From positions 62,001-126,000 of the forward strand of contig JAHJYW010000042.1 in the NCBI GenBank assembly GCA_018827375.1: a DNA stretch of 64,000 bases, written 5' to 3'. Below the pieces are notes generated by a model that saw nothing but the letters and a program-made list of their open reading frames with translations, searched no databases and was not told the DNA's origin. The stretch comes from Alphaproteobacteria bacterium. GTDB taxonomy: Bacteria > Pseudomonadota > Alphaproteobacteria > Caulobacterales > Hyphomonadaceae. Positions 31,341 through 41,300 of the stretch are shown here, piece by piece (positions within the stretch are counted from its first letter, which is position 1; each line of letters begins with the position of its first letter). The position numbers and the translations under genes are program-made.

Positions 31341-31661
31341 CTAGTGCTGGCTTTCCGGCGTCGTGACCTTGAGGCCATCAAGCGCGTCAGAAACGGTGAT
31401 CTGGCAGGACAGACGGGAATTTTCCTGAACGTTTTCAGCGAAGTCGAGCATCGACTTTTCCATTTCCTGCTGCTCGCCGACTTTATCCATGAAGGCTTTG
31501 TCGACATAGACATGGCAGGTGGCGCAGGCGCAGGCGCCGCCGCAATCGGCATCGATGCCGGGAATGCCGTTTTTTACAGCGGCTTCCATCACGGATTCGC
31601 CGTTGGTGGCCTCGACGACGCGTTCTGTGCCGTCATTGTCTACGTAAGTGATCTTTGCCAT
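31341..31661 (-). CDS. Adrenodoxin-type 2Fe-2S ferredoxin
   Basis: A 106-residue ferredoxin whose cluster ligands are Cys40, Cys46, Cys49 and Cys86 (C-X5-C-X2-C and a distal C), in the context [18 protein letters not shown]. This is the putidaredoxin/adrenodoxin class, which carries electrons from a flavin reductase to cytochrome P450s or to iron-sulfur assembly. A reductase gene lies immediately upstream in the same orientation. No P450 gene is in the window. Confidence 0.93.
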   Translation of the reverse strand: MAKITYVDNDGTERVVEATNGESVMEAAVKNGIPGIDADCGGACACATCHVYVDKAFMDKVGEQQEMEKSMLDFAENVQENSRLSCQITVSDALDGLKVTTPESQH

Positions 31662-31678
31662 TTGCTGTATTGTCTCCT

Positions 31679-32926
31679 TCAGGCGGCAGGAACTGCCGCG
31701 GCAATGTCTTTCATCGAAACTGATGTATCGCCAAGCACGGCGGGCGCAAGCTTCGCCCCCGACATGATAAGCTTTTTCGAGGCGAGGAATTCCGGTGGGC
31801 TGTTCACAGCATCCACCGCAATCAGGGTTCCGTTGCGCAGGTAGAAGGCCGCAAACTTGCGGTCCTTCGGGTCGCCGCGCACGACGATTTCATCATAATC
31901 CTGGCTGAGGCCGGCAATCTGCAGCTTCAGGTCATACTGGTCAGACCAGAACCAGGGGCAGTCTTCGGCCGGGCGCGGTTTGCCGAGAATGGCCGCCGCG
32001 GCGAGCTTGCCCTGCTCGATTGCGTTGTGGACGCTTTCGAGACGGCCGGACCGGCCGAAATGGACGAGCGGGCGGCTGGCGCAGTCACCGGCTGCGAAAA
32101 CGCGCGGATCGGATGTGCGGGCATCGCGGTCAACCAGGATGCCATTGTTGCAGCCGATGCCGGTATCCTTGGCGAGTTCTTCATTGGGCAGGATGCCGAT
32201 GCCGACAAGCACGATATCCGCATCAATGCGGGTGCCGTCTGCTAGTACGGCGGCGGTGACCTTGCCATCTGCGCCGTCGATATGATCGAGGCGGGCGCCA
32301 GTGAGGATGGTGACGCCCTGTGCGCGGTGTTCGGTTTCGAAGAATTCGCTCATGACCGGGCTGGTGACGCGGGCAAGGACGCGAGAAGCCATTTCCAGCA
32401 CGGTGACTTCAAGGCCCATCTGACGGGCCACGGCAGCCGCTTCAAGGCCTATATAGCCAGCACCGATGATGACCATCTTGCGGCCCGAAATCATGTTGGG
32501 GCGGATGCGCTCGACATCCGAAAGGTCCCGCAGGTCGTGCACGCCATCAAGATCGGCGCCTTTGGTGGGCAGGACGCGCGGGCGTGAGCCTGTCGCGATG
32601 ATCAGCGCGTCATAGTCGATTTTTCCGCCATGGGGCAGTTCCACCGTCTGCGCCGTGCGATCAATCTTTGCGGCGTGGGTGGAGAGGATGACTTCGATCT
32701 TCTGATCCTGGTACCAGGCTTCGGGGCGGAAATAGAGGCGCTCCTCGGAGAACTCGCCCTTCATGTAGGCCTTGGATAAAGGCGGGCGCTGATAAGGCAG
32801 GGCCGCTTCATCAGCAACAAGCGTCAGCTTGCCCTCATAGCCACCCTGGCGCAGCGACTGAAGCGCTTGCGCGCCAGCCTGTCCGCCGCCGATGATGACG
32901 ATGCGTGTTGCGCCTGTCAGATCCAA
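31679..32926 (-). CDS. NAD(P)H-dependent ferredoxin reductase (putidaredoxin-reductase type)
   Basis: A flavoprotein of about 415 residues with two dinucleotide folds: FAD site [19 protein letters not shown], and NAD site [35 protein letters not shown] and the FAD-binding [10 protein letters not shown] complete the ferredoxin-reductase pattern. The start is a TTG. I prefer 32926 ([14 protein letters not shown]), with GGGA 7 bases upstream, because a TTG at 32956 would fall within the predicted -10 element. It forms an electron chain with the downstream ferredoxin. Confidence 0.9.
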   Translation of the reverse strand: MDLTGATRIVIIGGGQAGAQALQSLRQGGYEGKLTLVADEAALPYQRPPLSKAYMKGEFSEERLYFRPEAWYQDQKIEVILSTHAAKIDRTAQTVELPHGGKIDYDALIIATGSRPRVLPTKGADLDGVHDLRDLSDVERIRPNMISGRKMVIIGAGYIGLEAAAVARQMGLEVTVLEMASRVLARVTSPVMSEFFETEHRAQGVTILTGARLDHIDGADGKVTAAVLADGTRIDADIVLVGIGILPNEELAKDTGIGCNNGILVDRDARTSDPRVFAAGDCASRPLVHFGRSGRLESVHNAIEQGKLAAAAILGKPRPAEDCPWFWSDQYDLKLQIAGLSQDYDEIVVRGDPKDRKFAAFYLRNGTLIAVDAVNSPPEFLASKKLIMSGAKLAPAVLGDTSVSMKDIAAAVPAA

Positions 32927-32954
32927 AATGCGTTCCCGTCCCGTGGTTTTGATC

Positions 32955-32983
32955 AAATTATGACGCTAGCGTCATTTTTGCAA
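32955..32983 (-). promoter_or_regulatory. Promoter with 14-bp operator-like palindrome, ferredoxin reductase operon
   Basis: On the minus strand a -35 candidate TTGCAA (32978-32983) and a -10 candidate TAATTT (32955-32960) are 17 bp apart. The spacer contains the perfect palindrome TGACGCTAGCGTCA (32961-32974). An operator in the spacer is a classic repressor position, so the reductase/ferredoxin/thioesterase genes are probably controlled by a dedicated regulator, not encoded here. Confidence 0.6.
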
Positions 32984-33093
32984 TCCCTTATGGCACTGGA
33001 GTTCCAGCCGGAGGCGCTGGTGTCAAGAACCCTGTCTGATCCCACAGGGAATTGCGCGTAGCCGGGACGGCAGGAGTGGCTATATTGCGCGGC

Positions 33094-33549
33094 ATGGAAT
33101 TGACGTTTGACCTTGCAGACGATGCCGCCACGCGGAGCCTTGGCGTGCATCTCGCAGCCCTCCTGCGCGTGGGAGACGTTGTGGCCCTGCATGGCGATCT
33201 GGGGGCAGGCAAGACCACGCTGACCCGCGGTCTCGTTCAGGCGCTGTGCGGCGCCGATGAAGAGGTGCCGAGCCCGACATACACGCTGGTCCAGTACTAT
33301 GAAGCGCCTGAATTTCCCATCTGGCACTTCGACTTGTACCGCATGAACACGCCGGATGAGGTGATGGAACTGGGGTGGGATGAGACGCAAGGCGGTGTTG
33401 CGCTGATCGAGTGGCCAGAGCGGGCCGGGCGCTATTTACCGACGCTGAGGCTGGACCTGACACTTGAATTGGTTGGGGAGCAGCGCCGCGCGAGGCTGGA
33501 ACCTGTGGGCGAAGACTGGCAGAAGCGGCTGGATGGATTTCGATTCTAG
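33094..33549 (+). CDS. tsaE: tRNA threonylcarbamoyladenosine biosynthesis ATPase TsaE
   Basis: A 151-residue P-loop protein with Walker A GDLGAGKTTLTRGL, followed by the family block VPSPTYTLVQYYE, FDLYRM and LIEWPERAG. With TsaB, TsaC and TsaD it makes the t6A37 modification of ANN-decoding tRNAs. ATG 33094 is preferred over an in-frame start at 33052. It overlaps the next gene by 17 bp. Confidence 0.95.
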   Translation: MELTFDLADDAATRSLGVHLAALLRVGDVVALHGDLGAGKTTLTRGLVQALCGADEEVPSPTYTLVQYYEAPEFPIWHFDLYRMNTPDEVMELGWDETQGGVALIEWPERAGRYLPTLRLDLTLELVGEQRRARLEPVGEDWQKRLDGFRF

Positions 33550-34627
33550 CCACCGCACAGCGCAGATCGATACCTTTCTGGCCAAGGCCGGGTGGGACGA
33601 GGCAACGCGCATTCCGCTCGGCCAGGATGCTTCGACGCGCCGCTATGTAAGGCTGGTGCGGCCAGATGCCGCGCGGGCCCTGCTGATGGACGCGCCCCGG
33701 ATTGAGGCCGATCCGTGCCCGCCGGACGCTGATGAATCAACGCGGAACGCGATGGGCTGGAACGCCCAGACACGTCTTGCCGCGTCACGTGTCGATGCAT
33801 TCGTGCTGCTCGCCGAATTTCTGGCGGGGCATGGACTCAATCCGCCGCGCATAATGGCGCATGACACCGAGGCCGGGCTCGCGCTGATTGAGGATTTCGG
33901 CGATGGCCGGGAAATTGCGCGCCAGATCGAACGGGGGCTTGTGGGTGAAACCGAGGCCTATGTCGCAGCGGCTGACGTGCTCGCGAGGCTCGACGGCCTG
34001 CCAGTGCCCGCCCTGCTGGAAGGTGGCGGCGAGGTATGGCCGATCCTGGAATTTGATCGGCTGGCCTTGGCGACCAATGCGGACCTCTATGCCGACTGGC
34101 TGCCGCAACAGGCGGGTGGCGGACCGCTCGACGGCAAGATGCGGGCGCGCTGGGAAGCCGAGCGCGATGCGCTGATCCAGCAAGCCATGGTCTTCCCGCG
34201 CGGGCTGACCCTGCGCGACTTCCATGCCGAGAACCTGCTCTGGCTGGAGGGCGGCCAGATTGGCTTGCTCGACTTCCAGGACGCCGTGAAGGGCTGGGAT
34301 GCCTGGGACATAGCGATGCTGACGCAGGATGCGCGACGCGCCGTGTCGCCGGAAGCGGCGGAGGCTGCGATCAGTCATTACGTGAACACTACCGGCAAAG
34401 ACCGCGCCGCGTTCGACGAGCGGCTGGCTGTGATCGGCGCGCTCAATGCATTGCGGATTGCCGGCGTTTTCGCGCGGCTGATGATCCGTGATGGCAAGCC
34501 GCGTTATGGCGATTTCCAGCCGCGCCAATTGTCGACCCTTGCGCGCAATCTGTCCCACCCGGCGCTGGAAGGCATGGCGGCCTTCGTGCGTGAGACGACG
34601 CCGTTCGTATTTGAGGCAAAGCCATGA
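33533..34627 (+). CDS. amgK: Anomeric N-acetylmuramate/N-acetylglucosamine kinase AmgK
   Basis: A 364-residue aminoglycoside-phosphotransferase-fold kinase with the phosphate-transfer region LTLRDFHAENLLWL and the metal-binding LLDFQDAVKGWDAWDIA. In Pseudomonas and Caulobacter, AmgK phosphorylates MurNAc at carbon 1, the first committed step of the MurU recycling route that bypasses fosfomycin-sensitive synthesis. The identification rests on fold plus direct overlap (4 bp) with a MurU-like gene. ATG 33533 (MDFDSSHR) was chosen over 33464, which would lie deep inside tsaE. Confidence 0.9.
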   Translation: MDFDSSHRTAQIDTFLAKAGWDEATRIPLGQDASTRRYVRLVRPDAARALLMDAPRIEADPCPPDADESTRNAMGWNAQTRLAASRVDAFVLLAEFLAGHGLNPPRIMAHDTEAGLALIEDFGDGREIARQIERGLVGETEAYVAAADVLARLDGLPVPALLEGGGEVWPILEFDRLALATNADLYADWLPQQAGGGPLDGKMRARWEAERDALIQQAMVFPRGLTLRDFHAENLLWLEGGQIGLLDFQDAVKGWDAWDIAMLTQDARRAVSPEAAEAAISHYVNTTGKDRAAFDERLAVIGALNALRIAGVFARLMIRDGKPRYGDFQPRQLSTLARNLSHPALEGMAAFVRETTPFVFEAKP

Positions 34628-35349
34628 GCGTTCCGGTTCCCCACACAGCCATGGTGCTTGCGGCTGGCCTCGGCACGCGGATGCGACCGCTGACGGATGG
34701 CACGCCGAAGCCACTGATCGAGGTTTGCGGGAAGCGGCTGATCGACCGGATGCTGGACCCGCTGGCGGCGGCAGGCGTGAAGCGCGTGATCGTCAACGTG
34801 CATTATCTGGCCGACCAGCTGGAAGCACACCTTGCCCAGCGGGCCGATCTGGAAGTGGTTATCTCCGATGAGCGCGGCGAAGTGCTCGAGACCGGTGGTG
34901 CGCTCGCCAAGGCGCGGCCCCTGCTGGGCGATGATCCGATCTTTGTGATCAATACGGATGCCTTCTGGGCACCGGAATCTGATGCGCCCCTTCGGGCGAT
35001 GGCAGACGCGTTCGACCCTGAGCAGGCCGATGCGCTGTTGATGGTCGCTGACACGGGACGAAGCCTTGGTTTTGACGGCGCGGGCGACTTCTTCCTTGCT
35101 GACGACCGCCGCATGGTACGTCGCGGCGATGCTGCGTCTGCGCCATGGGCCTATGCAGGTGCGCGGATCATCCGGCCGCAGCTCTATGACGATACGCCTG
35201 TTGAGCGCTTCTCGGCGCTGCGTGTCTGGGATGAGTTGATCGCCAAGGGGCGCCTGATGGGCTGGCCGCTGGACCGGTTCTGGCTGCATCTGGGCGATCC
35301 CGGCGCGCTGAAGGATGCGGAAATGTGGCTGCGCTGCCATGGCGAATGA
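34624..35349 (+). CDS. murU: N-acetylmuramate alpha-1-phosphate uridylyltransferase MurU
   Basis: A 241-residue sugar nucleotidyltransferase with the nucleotide-binding signature LAAGLGTRMRPLTDGTPKPLIEVCGK and the metal-binding Asp in FVINTDAFW. It would convert MurNAc-1-phosphate, made by AmgK, to UDP-MurNAc and return cell-wall sugars to peptidoglycan synthesis. The ATG overlaps the amgK stop (ATGA). Confidence 0.9.
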   Translation: MSVPVPHTAMVLAAGLGTRMRPLTDGTPKPLIEVCGKRLIDRMLDPLAAAGVKRVIVNVHYLADQLEAHLAQRADLEVVISDERGEVLETGGALAKARPLLGDDPIFVINTDAFWAPESDAPLRAMADAFDPEQADALLMVADTGRSLGFDGAGDFFLADDRRMVRRGDAASAPWAYAGARIIRPQLYDDTPVERFSALRVWDELIAKGRLMGWPLDRFWLHLGDPGALKDAEMWLRCHGE

Positions 35350-38300
35350 GGGGCAGGTCTTTGGGGCCGGGCGCCCGAAAGTCTGGTCCATTCCGCCAGG
35401 GGCTAATTTCCTGCGGGCGCTGGCGACAACGCTGGCAAAGGAAACGCAGCTGAGTGAGCAGCCTGACGCGCTCAGCGAGGCGATCATTTATGTGCCGAAC
35501 AGCCGGTCATCGCGTGCGCTGATCCTGGAGCTGTTCGTTGCGGCGGGGGAGAAATCGATCCTGCCGCCGGATGTGCGCACGCTGGGAGACCTTGAAAGCG
35601 AGGAGGCGCCGCCGAATGCGGAGACGGCGCTGGTCGGCCTGCCGCCCGCACTGTCGCCCGCCCGGCGGCTTGGCGCGTTGGCGGCGCTGGTTCGCAAGTT
35701 TTACGAAGCGGAGTACCGCGTCGACCTGCCGCCCGCCTCGGCGCTGGCGGCGGCGCGGGAACTCTCCCGGCTGCTCGATCAGGCGGCGCTCAGTGCAGGT
35801 GCGGACTGGTCGAAGCTTGATACGCTGGTCGGCGAGTCAGACCTGGCAGCGCACTGGCATCGGTCGGTTGCGTTCCTGAAGATCATTACGGCGGCCTGGC
35901 CGGAATGGCTGAATGACAATAATGCGATGGACCCGTTTGCGCGGCGCCTCGCTGCGGCGGAGGCGCTGGCCGCAGACTGGTTGGCGAACCCGCCATCTGC
36001 CCCGGTCATCATTGCGGGCTCTACCGGCGCCACGCCTGCTGGACGTGTGCTGATGAAAGCGGCGCTGACGCTTCCCAAAGGACTGATCGTCCTGCCGGGC
36101 CTCGATATGGATGCGGACGAAGAGGCGTGGAATGCGATCCGGCAATCAGTGAGCCATCCGCAGAATTCGCTGATTGATGCGCTGGATCATCTCGCTGTGG
36201 CGCCTGCCGATGTGGCGGTGTGGCCGGGGATCAAAGAGCAGAACACGAATACGGCCCGCCGACGGCTGATCCACGAAGCGCTTGCACCGGCCGATGCGAC
36301 CGCTGACTGGCGGGCCACGCTGAAAGTGCTGGCGAAGGCGACCGGCTCGACAGTTGAAGGCTTTGCCGTGGATGCGCTGTCGGGCCTGACGGTGATCGAG
36401 GCGCCTGATGAGGCGGCCGAGGCGGAAGCCGCTGCACTGCTGATGCGCGAGACGCTGGAAACACCGGGCGAGACGGCCGCGCTGGTGACGCCGGATGCCG
36501 GGTTGGCGCGGCGTGTGTCCGCCTTGCTCAAGCGCTGGGGCGTGGATGTGCCGCCGTCGGCGGGTGTGCCGCTGGGGCGGACGCCTGCGGGCAGCCTGAT
36601 CGGGCTTTGCGCGAACTGGGCGATTGACCCGTCTGAGCCGGTGGCGCTGACGGCTGCCTTGAAACATGGCTTCGTGAAGGATCGCGAGGGCCTGCCTGTT
36701 CTTGAGCGGCATTTCCTGCGCGGCCCCCGGCGCTGGCGCGACCTGACCGGCCTGCGGGAGAGCATTGAAACGCGCGGCGAGATCGAACCCTATGCGAGCT
36801 TCACGCGGGACGACCAGGACGCGGCCATGGCGCTGGTCGATCGGCTGATCGCCGTTTTTGAGGAAACCGATGCTGACCTCTCCGTCGAAACGCTGGTAGA
36901 CGGTACGCAAGGCGCTGAGCGGATCGCCGCGCTTGCCGGACGGATCAGCGAAGCGCCGTTGCCATGGGCAGGTGAGGATGGCCGCGGGGCGACCAAGCTG
37001 CTTGAAAGCATCAGCGAACTCTCCGGGCAACTCGGCCCGATGGCGCCATATGCGCTGGTCGACCTAATCCATGCCCAGAGCGCGCAGATGACAATCAGTG
37101 CCGGGATCGTTGAGCATTCGCGGCTCTCGATTTGGGGCCCGCTGGAAGCGCGCCTGCAGTCTGCCAGCCGCGTCATACTTGCGGGCCTGAACGAGGATGT
37201 CTGGCCGCACCGCCCGGCGCCGGATGCTTTCCTGCCGCGCCGGTTTCGGCAGGAACTCGGGCTGAACGATCCCGAAGACCGGCTGGGCCTCTCGGCGCAT
37301 GACTTTGCCCAGCTCGCCTGCGCGCCGACCGTGGTGATGCTGCATGCTGCGCGGCGCGATGATGCGCCTGCCGTCGCCTCGCGTTGGGTCTGGCGCCTGA
37401 AGACGCTGGCGGAGGGGGCGCTTGACGACAAGGCCGCTGCCGCGCTCGCGCCTGTCGGCGGGCACCCGCTGGACTGGGTCGCAGCGATGCAGGATCGGGG
37501 AACCGGCACCTTGCCGAAATACTTCCCTGTGGAGCCGAAACCGACACGCCACCCGGAAGGCTGGCCCAAGCGGCTGTCTGTGACGCGGATCGATCTCTTG
37601 CAACGTGATCCTTATGCAATGTGGGCGGAGAATGTGCTCGGCCTCGAGACGATTGATCCGATGAATGCGCCGCTGGGCCCGGCGCCACGCGGAACCGCGA
37701 TCCACCATGCGCTTGAACTGCTGGAAGAAGATGGCGCACCCAAAACGCCGCAACACCTGATGATGCTGCTGGAGCAGGAACTCGCGCGAGTGGGCGAGCC
37801 TCGGGAAGACTGGGTGGCGCGCCGAGCTGTCTGGCAGAAGACCGTGGACTGGTATCTCAACTGGCGCACCACGCGTGATACGGGCGGGGCAAAACCAAGG
37901 CTCGAAGTCAAAGGCCATATTGACTATGAAATTGCGGGCCATCCCTTCACGCTGTCGGCAACGGCGGACAGGATCGAGCGGACGGCCACCGGCGACCTCG
38001 TGATCGTCGACTTCAAGACGGGTAGCCCGCCATCCGACAAGGAAATTGCGACGGAGCTGAGCCAGCAGATGCCTTTGCAGGCGCTGATAGCGCGCGCCGG
38101 AAAATACGAGGGCATTGCTGCGGCGTCCGTCGCCGCGCTGGAATATGTGGCCTTCAAGGCCAAGCCGGATTCGCGGGTTGTCGGCACGTCGCGGGCGTTG
38201 ACGGCCAAGCCGGGAGAACTGGCCGACAAGGCGGAAGAAGGCATGAAGCGACTGATCGCCAATTACCGCCAGCCGGACACGAGCTTCCTGTCTGCGCCGC

Positions 38301-38398
38301 GCGTGAAATTCGTGAAGTATGACAATGGCTTCAATCGTCTTGCGCGCCGCGCGGAGTGGGCGGGCGATACCGAAGACGGAGAGAGCGACAATGGCTGA
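35339..38398 (+). CDS. addB: AddB subunit of the double-strand-break helicase-nuclease
   Basis: A 1019-residue alphaproteobacterial AddB. The N-terminal helicase-like part is degenerate, as in the family (YVPNSRSSRALILELF). The C-terminal RecB-type nuclease domain shows GTAIHHALELLEE, DLVIVDFKTGSPP and QMPLQALI. With AddA it processes DNA ends for RecA loading. ATG 35339 overlaps murU by 11 bp. Confidence 0.93.
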   Translation: MANEGQVFGAGRPKVWSIPPGANFLRALATTLAKETQLSEQPDALSEAIIYVPNSRSSRALILELFVAAGEKSILPPDVRTLGDLESEEAPPNAETALVGLPPALSPARRLGALAALVRKFYEAEYRVDLPPASALAAARELSRLLDQAALSAGADWSKLDTLVGESDLAAHWHRSVAFLKIITAAWPEWLNDNNAMDPFARRLAAAEALAADWLANPPSAPVIIAGSTGATPAGRVLMKAALTLPKGLIVLPGLDMDADEEAWNAIRQSVSHPQNSLIDALDHLAVAPADVAVWPGIKEQNTNTARRRLIHEALAPADATADWRATLKVLAKATGSTVEGFAVDALSGLTVIEAPDEAAEAEAAALLMRETLETPGETAALVTPDAGLARRVSALLKRWGVDVPPSAGVPLGRTPAGSLIGLCANWAIDPSEPVALTAALKHGFVKDREGLPVLERHFLRGPRRWRDLTGLRESIETRGEIEPYASFTRDDQDAAMALVDRLIAVFEETDADLSVETLVDGTQGAERIAALAGRISEAPLPWAGEDGRGATKLLESISELSGQLGPMAPYALVDLIHAQSAQMTISAGIVEHSRLSIWGPLEARLQSASRVILAGLNEDVWPHRPAPDAFLPRRFRQELGLNDPEDRLGLSAHDFAQLACAPTVVMLHAARRDDAPAVASRWVWRLKTLAEGALDDKAAAALAPVGGHPLDWVAAMQDRGTGTLPKYFPVEPKPTRHPEGWPKRLSVTRIDLLQRDPYAMWAENVLGLETIDPMNAPLGPAPRGTAIHHALELLEEDGAPKTPQHLMMLLEQELARVGEPREDWVARRAVWQKTVDWYLNWRTTRDTGGAKPRLEVKGHIDYEIAGHPFTLSATADRIERTATGDLVIVDFKTGSPPSDKEIATELSQQMPLQALIARAGKYEGIAAASVAALEYVAFKAKPDSRVVGTSRALTAKPGELADKAEEGMKRLIANYRQPDTSFLSAPRVKFVKYDNGFNRLARRAEWAGDTEDGESDNG

Positions 38399-41300
38399 TC
38401 CGTTTGATCCTGTCCGCGAGAGCGATGAGGCGCCGGCCTTTCTGCAGGCGATCGGCGTGCAAGCCGCTGTGGCCAATCCGGCGATCCCCGCTTTCGTGTC
38501 TGCGAATGCTGGTAGTGGCAAGACCAAGGTTCTGATCGACCGCGTCGCGCGCCTGTTGCTGCGGCGTGAAGACGGTCGACCGGGCGCCGCGCCGGATTCC
38601 ATCCTGTGCATTACTTATACCAAGGCGGCGGCAAGTGAGATGCTTTCGCGCCTGTTCAAGACGCTGGGCCGCTGGTCGGTGATGGCGGATGACAAACTCC
38701 GTGCGGAACTCGCCAAGCTCGAGGGCCGTCCTGAGGAGGCCTACAAGCCGGATGACCTCAAAGCGGCGCGCGCCCTGTTCGCGCGCGCTCTGGAATCGCC
38801 CGGCGGCCTGCGCATCGAGACGATCCACGCCTTCTGTTCACGCATCCTTCGGCGGTTCCCGCTAGAGGCGGGCGTGTTGCCGGGCTTCGCCGAGATCGAG
38901 GAAGACGAGGCGGCGACGCTATGGAATGCGGCGCGGGCGCAGGCTGTTCTACAGGCGCAGGAGGAAGCGCCTGACCTGCTGGATCTTCTGGCGCTGGAAG
39001 GCGGGCATGAAGGCGCGATGGCGGCGCTGGATACGCTGCGCTGGTCGGGCGGCGTTGTGCTCGATTTTGCTGACACGCATGAGTTCGATTTTGACGCGAT
39101 GGATTTTGCCCTTCGCGAAAGCCTCAATGCGCCTGAAGCGAGCGCGGACGAGATGCTCGAACTGGAGATGGGCGAAGAACTGCCCATAGCTGACCTGCGT
39201 GCGATTATCGGGGCGCTCCAGGGCGGCGCGGCGACGGATGTGAAGACGGCGGACGCGCTGGTCGCTGTCATGGAGGCCGTTGGCCCCGTTGCGCGGTGGG
39301 AGACCTATCTCGGCATCTTCACGACGGGGACGGGGGATTTCCGCAAGTCCAATCCCTACACCGCGCCGACCGCCAAGCAGACGCCCCTGATTGCCGATCT
39401 CTTCCAGATGAAGGATGGCGAGGGCAGCGAAACCGCGCGGGTGCGCGAACTGGCCGAGGCTCTTGCCCGCGCGCGGGCGTTCGAGCGAACGTCGGCTCTG
39501 TTCCGGGTGGGTGTGCCGGCGCTGCTGGCCTACCAGAAGGAAAAGGCGGCGCGGGCGGCGCTCGACTTTGATGACCTGATCCATAAGACACGCCTCCTGC
39601 TGACGCAGACAGGAATGTCTGACTGGGTGCTCTACAAGCTGGATGGCGGCCTTAGCCACGTGTTGCTGGATGAAGCGCAGGACACGAGCCCGCCGCAATG
39701 GGAGCTGATCAGCGCCCTGACGGCAGAGTTCTTCTCAGGGATGGGCGCCGAGCGCTTGCAAGACCCGCGAACGCTGTTCGTGGTCGGCGACGAGAAACAA
39801 TCGATTTATTCCTTCCAGGGCGCGGACCCGTCGAAGTTCCGCCAGAAGGCGCAGGAGTTCACGCAGCTGTCGACGGACATGCTGATCGACTCGATGAACA
39901 TGTCGTTCCGTTCGTCGCCGCAGGTTCTGGAATTTGTCGACCAGGTCTGGAACACGGCGCCGCCGATTGAGGGCGCGCATGCGCCTGATGCACCGATGGT
40001 GGCCGATCTTGTGAAACATACGGCCCGCCGGGCAAGCCAGCCGGGCTGTGTCGAGCTTTGGCCGCTGGAGCCACCGGCCGAGGATGTACCGGAAGATGCC
40101 TGGGACAGGCCGGTCAACGCCATGCGGGAGGCCTCGCCCAAGGCGCAGCTGGCGAAACATCTGGCGACTGAGATCAAGGGCATGATCGACCGGCGCGAGA
40201 CCGTTTGGGTAGAGCAGCCGGATCGGTCTTGGATACGGCGGGAGGTGAAGCCGCAGGACGTGCTTGTTCTCGTGCGAAGCCGGACGGGCGGATTGTTTGA
40301 TGCAATGATCGGCGCCCTGAAAGCTGTCGGCCTGCCGGTGGCGGGGGCGGACAGGCTGAAGCTTCTGGATCATATCGGCGTGCAGGATTGCCTGAATCTC
40401 TTGCGGTTCGTTACGCTGCCGGAGGCGGACCTCACGCTGGCGGAAATCCTGCGTGGTCCATTTCTCGGGCTTGTCGATGATGACCGGTATCTCTATCCGC
40501 TTGCCGTAGAGCGCAAACGCAAGGTCTCACTCTGGACGCGGGTTCAAGAAAGTAAGGACCTGGATGTCATTGCGGCGGCGGCCTTCCTGCAGAGCCTGCT
40601 GCAGCGAGCGCAATTGGCGCCTTATGAGTTCCTCTCATCTGTCATGGATCAGCCGGGACCAGACGGCCTGACGGGTTGGGAAAAGATCAACGCGCGGCTG
40701 GGGACGCCAGCGCGCGATCCGGTCGAGGCGTTGATGGCGCGGGCGCTGGCACATGACTCGGCTGAGCCCGCCTCACTACAGGGATTCCTTGCGGCGATGG
40801 AGGCGCATGACACTGAAATCAAACGTGATTTGGCCGCGCCGGAACGTGAAGTGCGGGTCATGACGGTGCATGGGGCCAAGGGCCTGCAGGCACCGGTTGT
40901 GGTGTTGCCGGATACGACGGCGGGACCACGCGGCGGCTCGGGACGTATGTTCGATGTGGACGGCGTGCCGATCTGGTCGCCGCGCAAGGACACCGATACG
41001 CCAGACGTGGCTGCTGTAAGGGCCATTGCAGATGCCAAGGCGGAGGAGGAGCATCGGCGCCTGCTCTATGTGGCGCTTACGCGGGCGCAGGACCGGCTGA
41101 TTATTGCTGGTCACTGGCATGGCGGTGGCAAGGACGGCTTTAATAAAAAGAGCTGGTACGCGCTCTGCGCCGAGGCGATGGATTCCTTGGCACGTGCAGG
41201 GGACGAAGGGGTGCGGATATACGGCACCCGGGGCCCTTCGAAGGTGGTTTCGGACCATTCCGTGACCGTTCCGGGAGGATTCCCGGACTGGGCCTTGCGC

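Noticed and set aside
37064-38611. A 515-codon minus-strand open frame opposite addB
   Set aside because: It is antisense to a well-supported gene and rich in Arg, with no recognisable motif.
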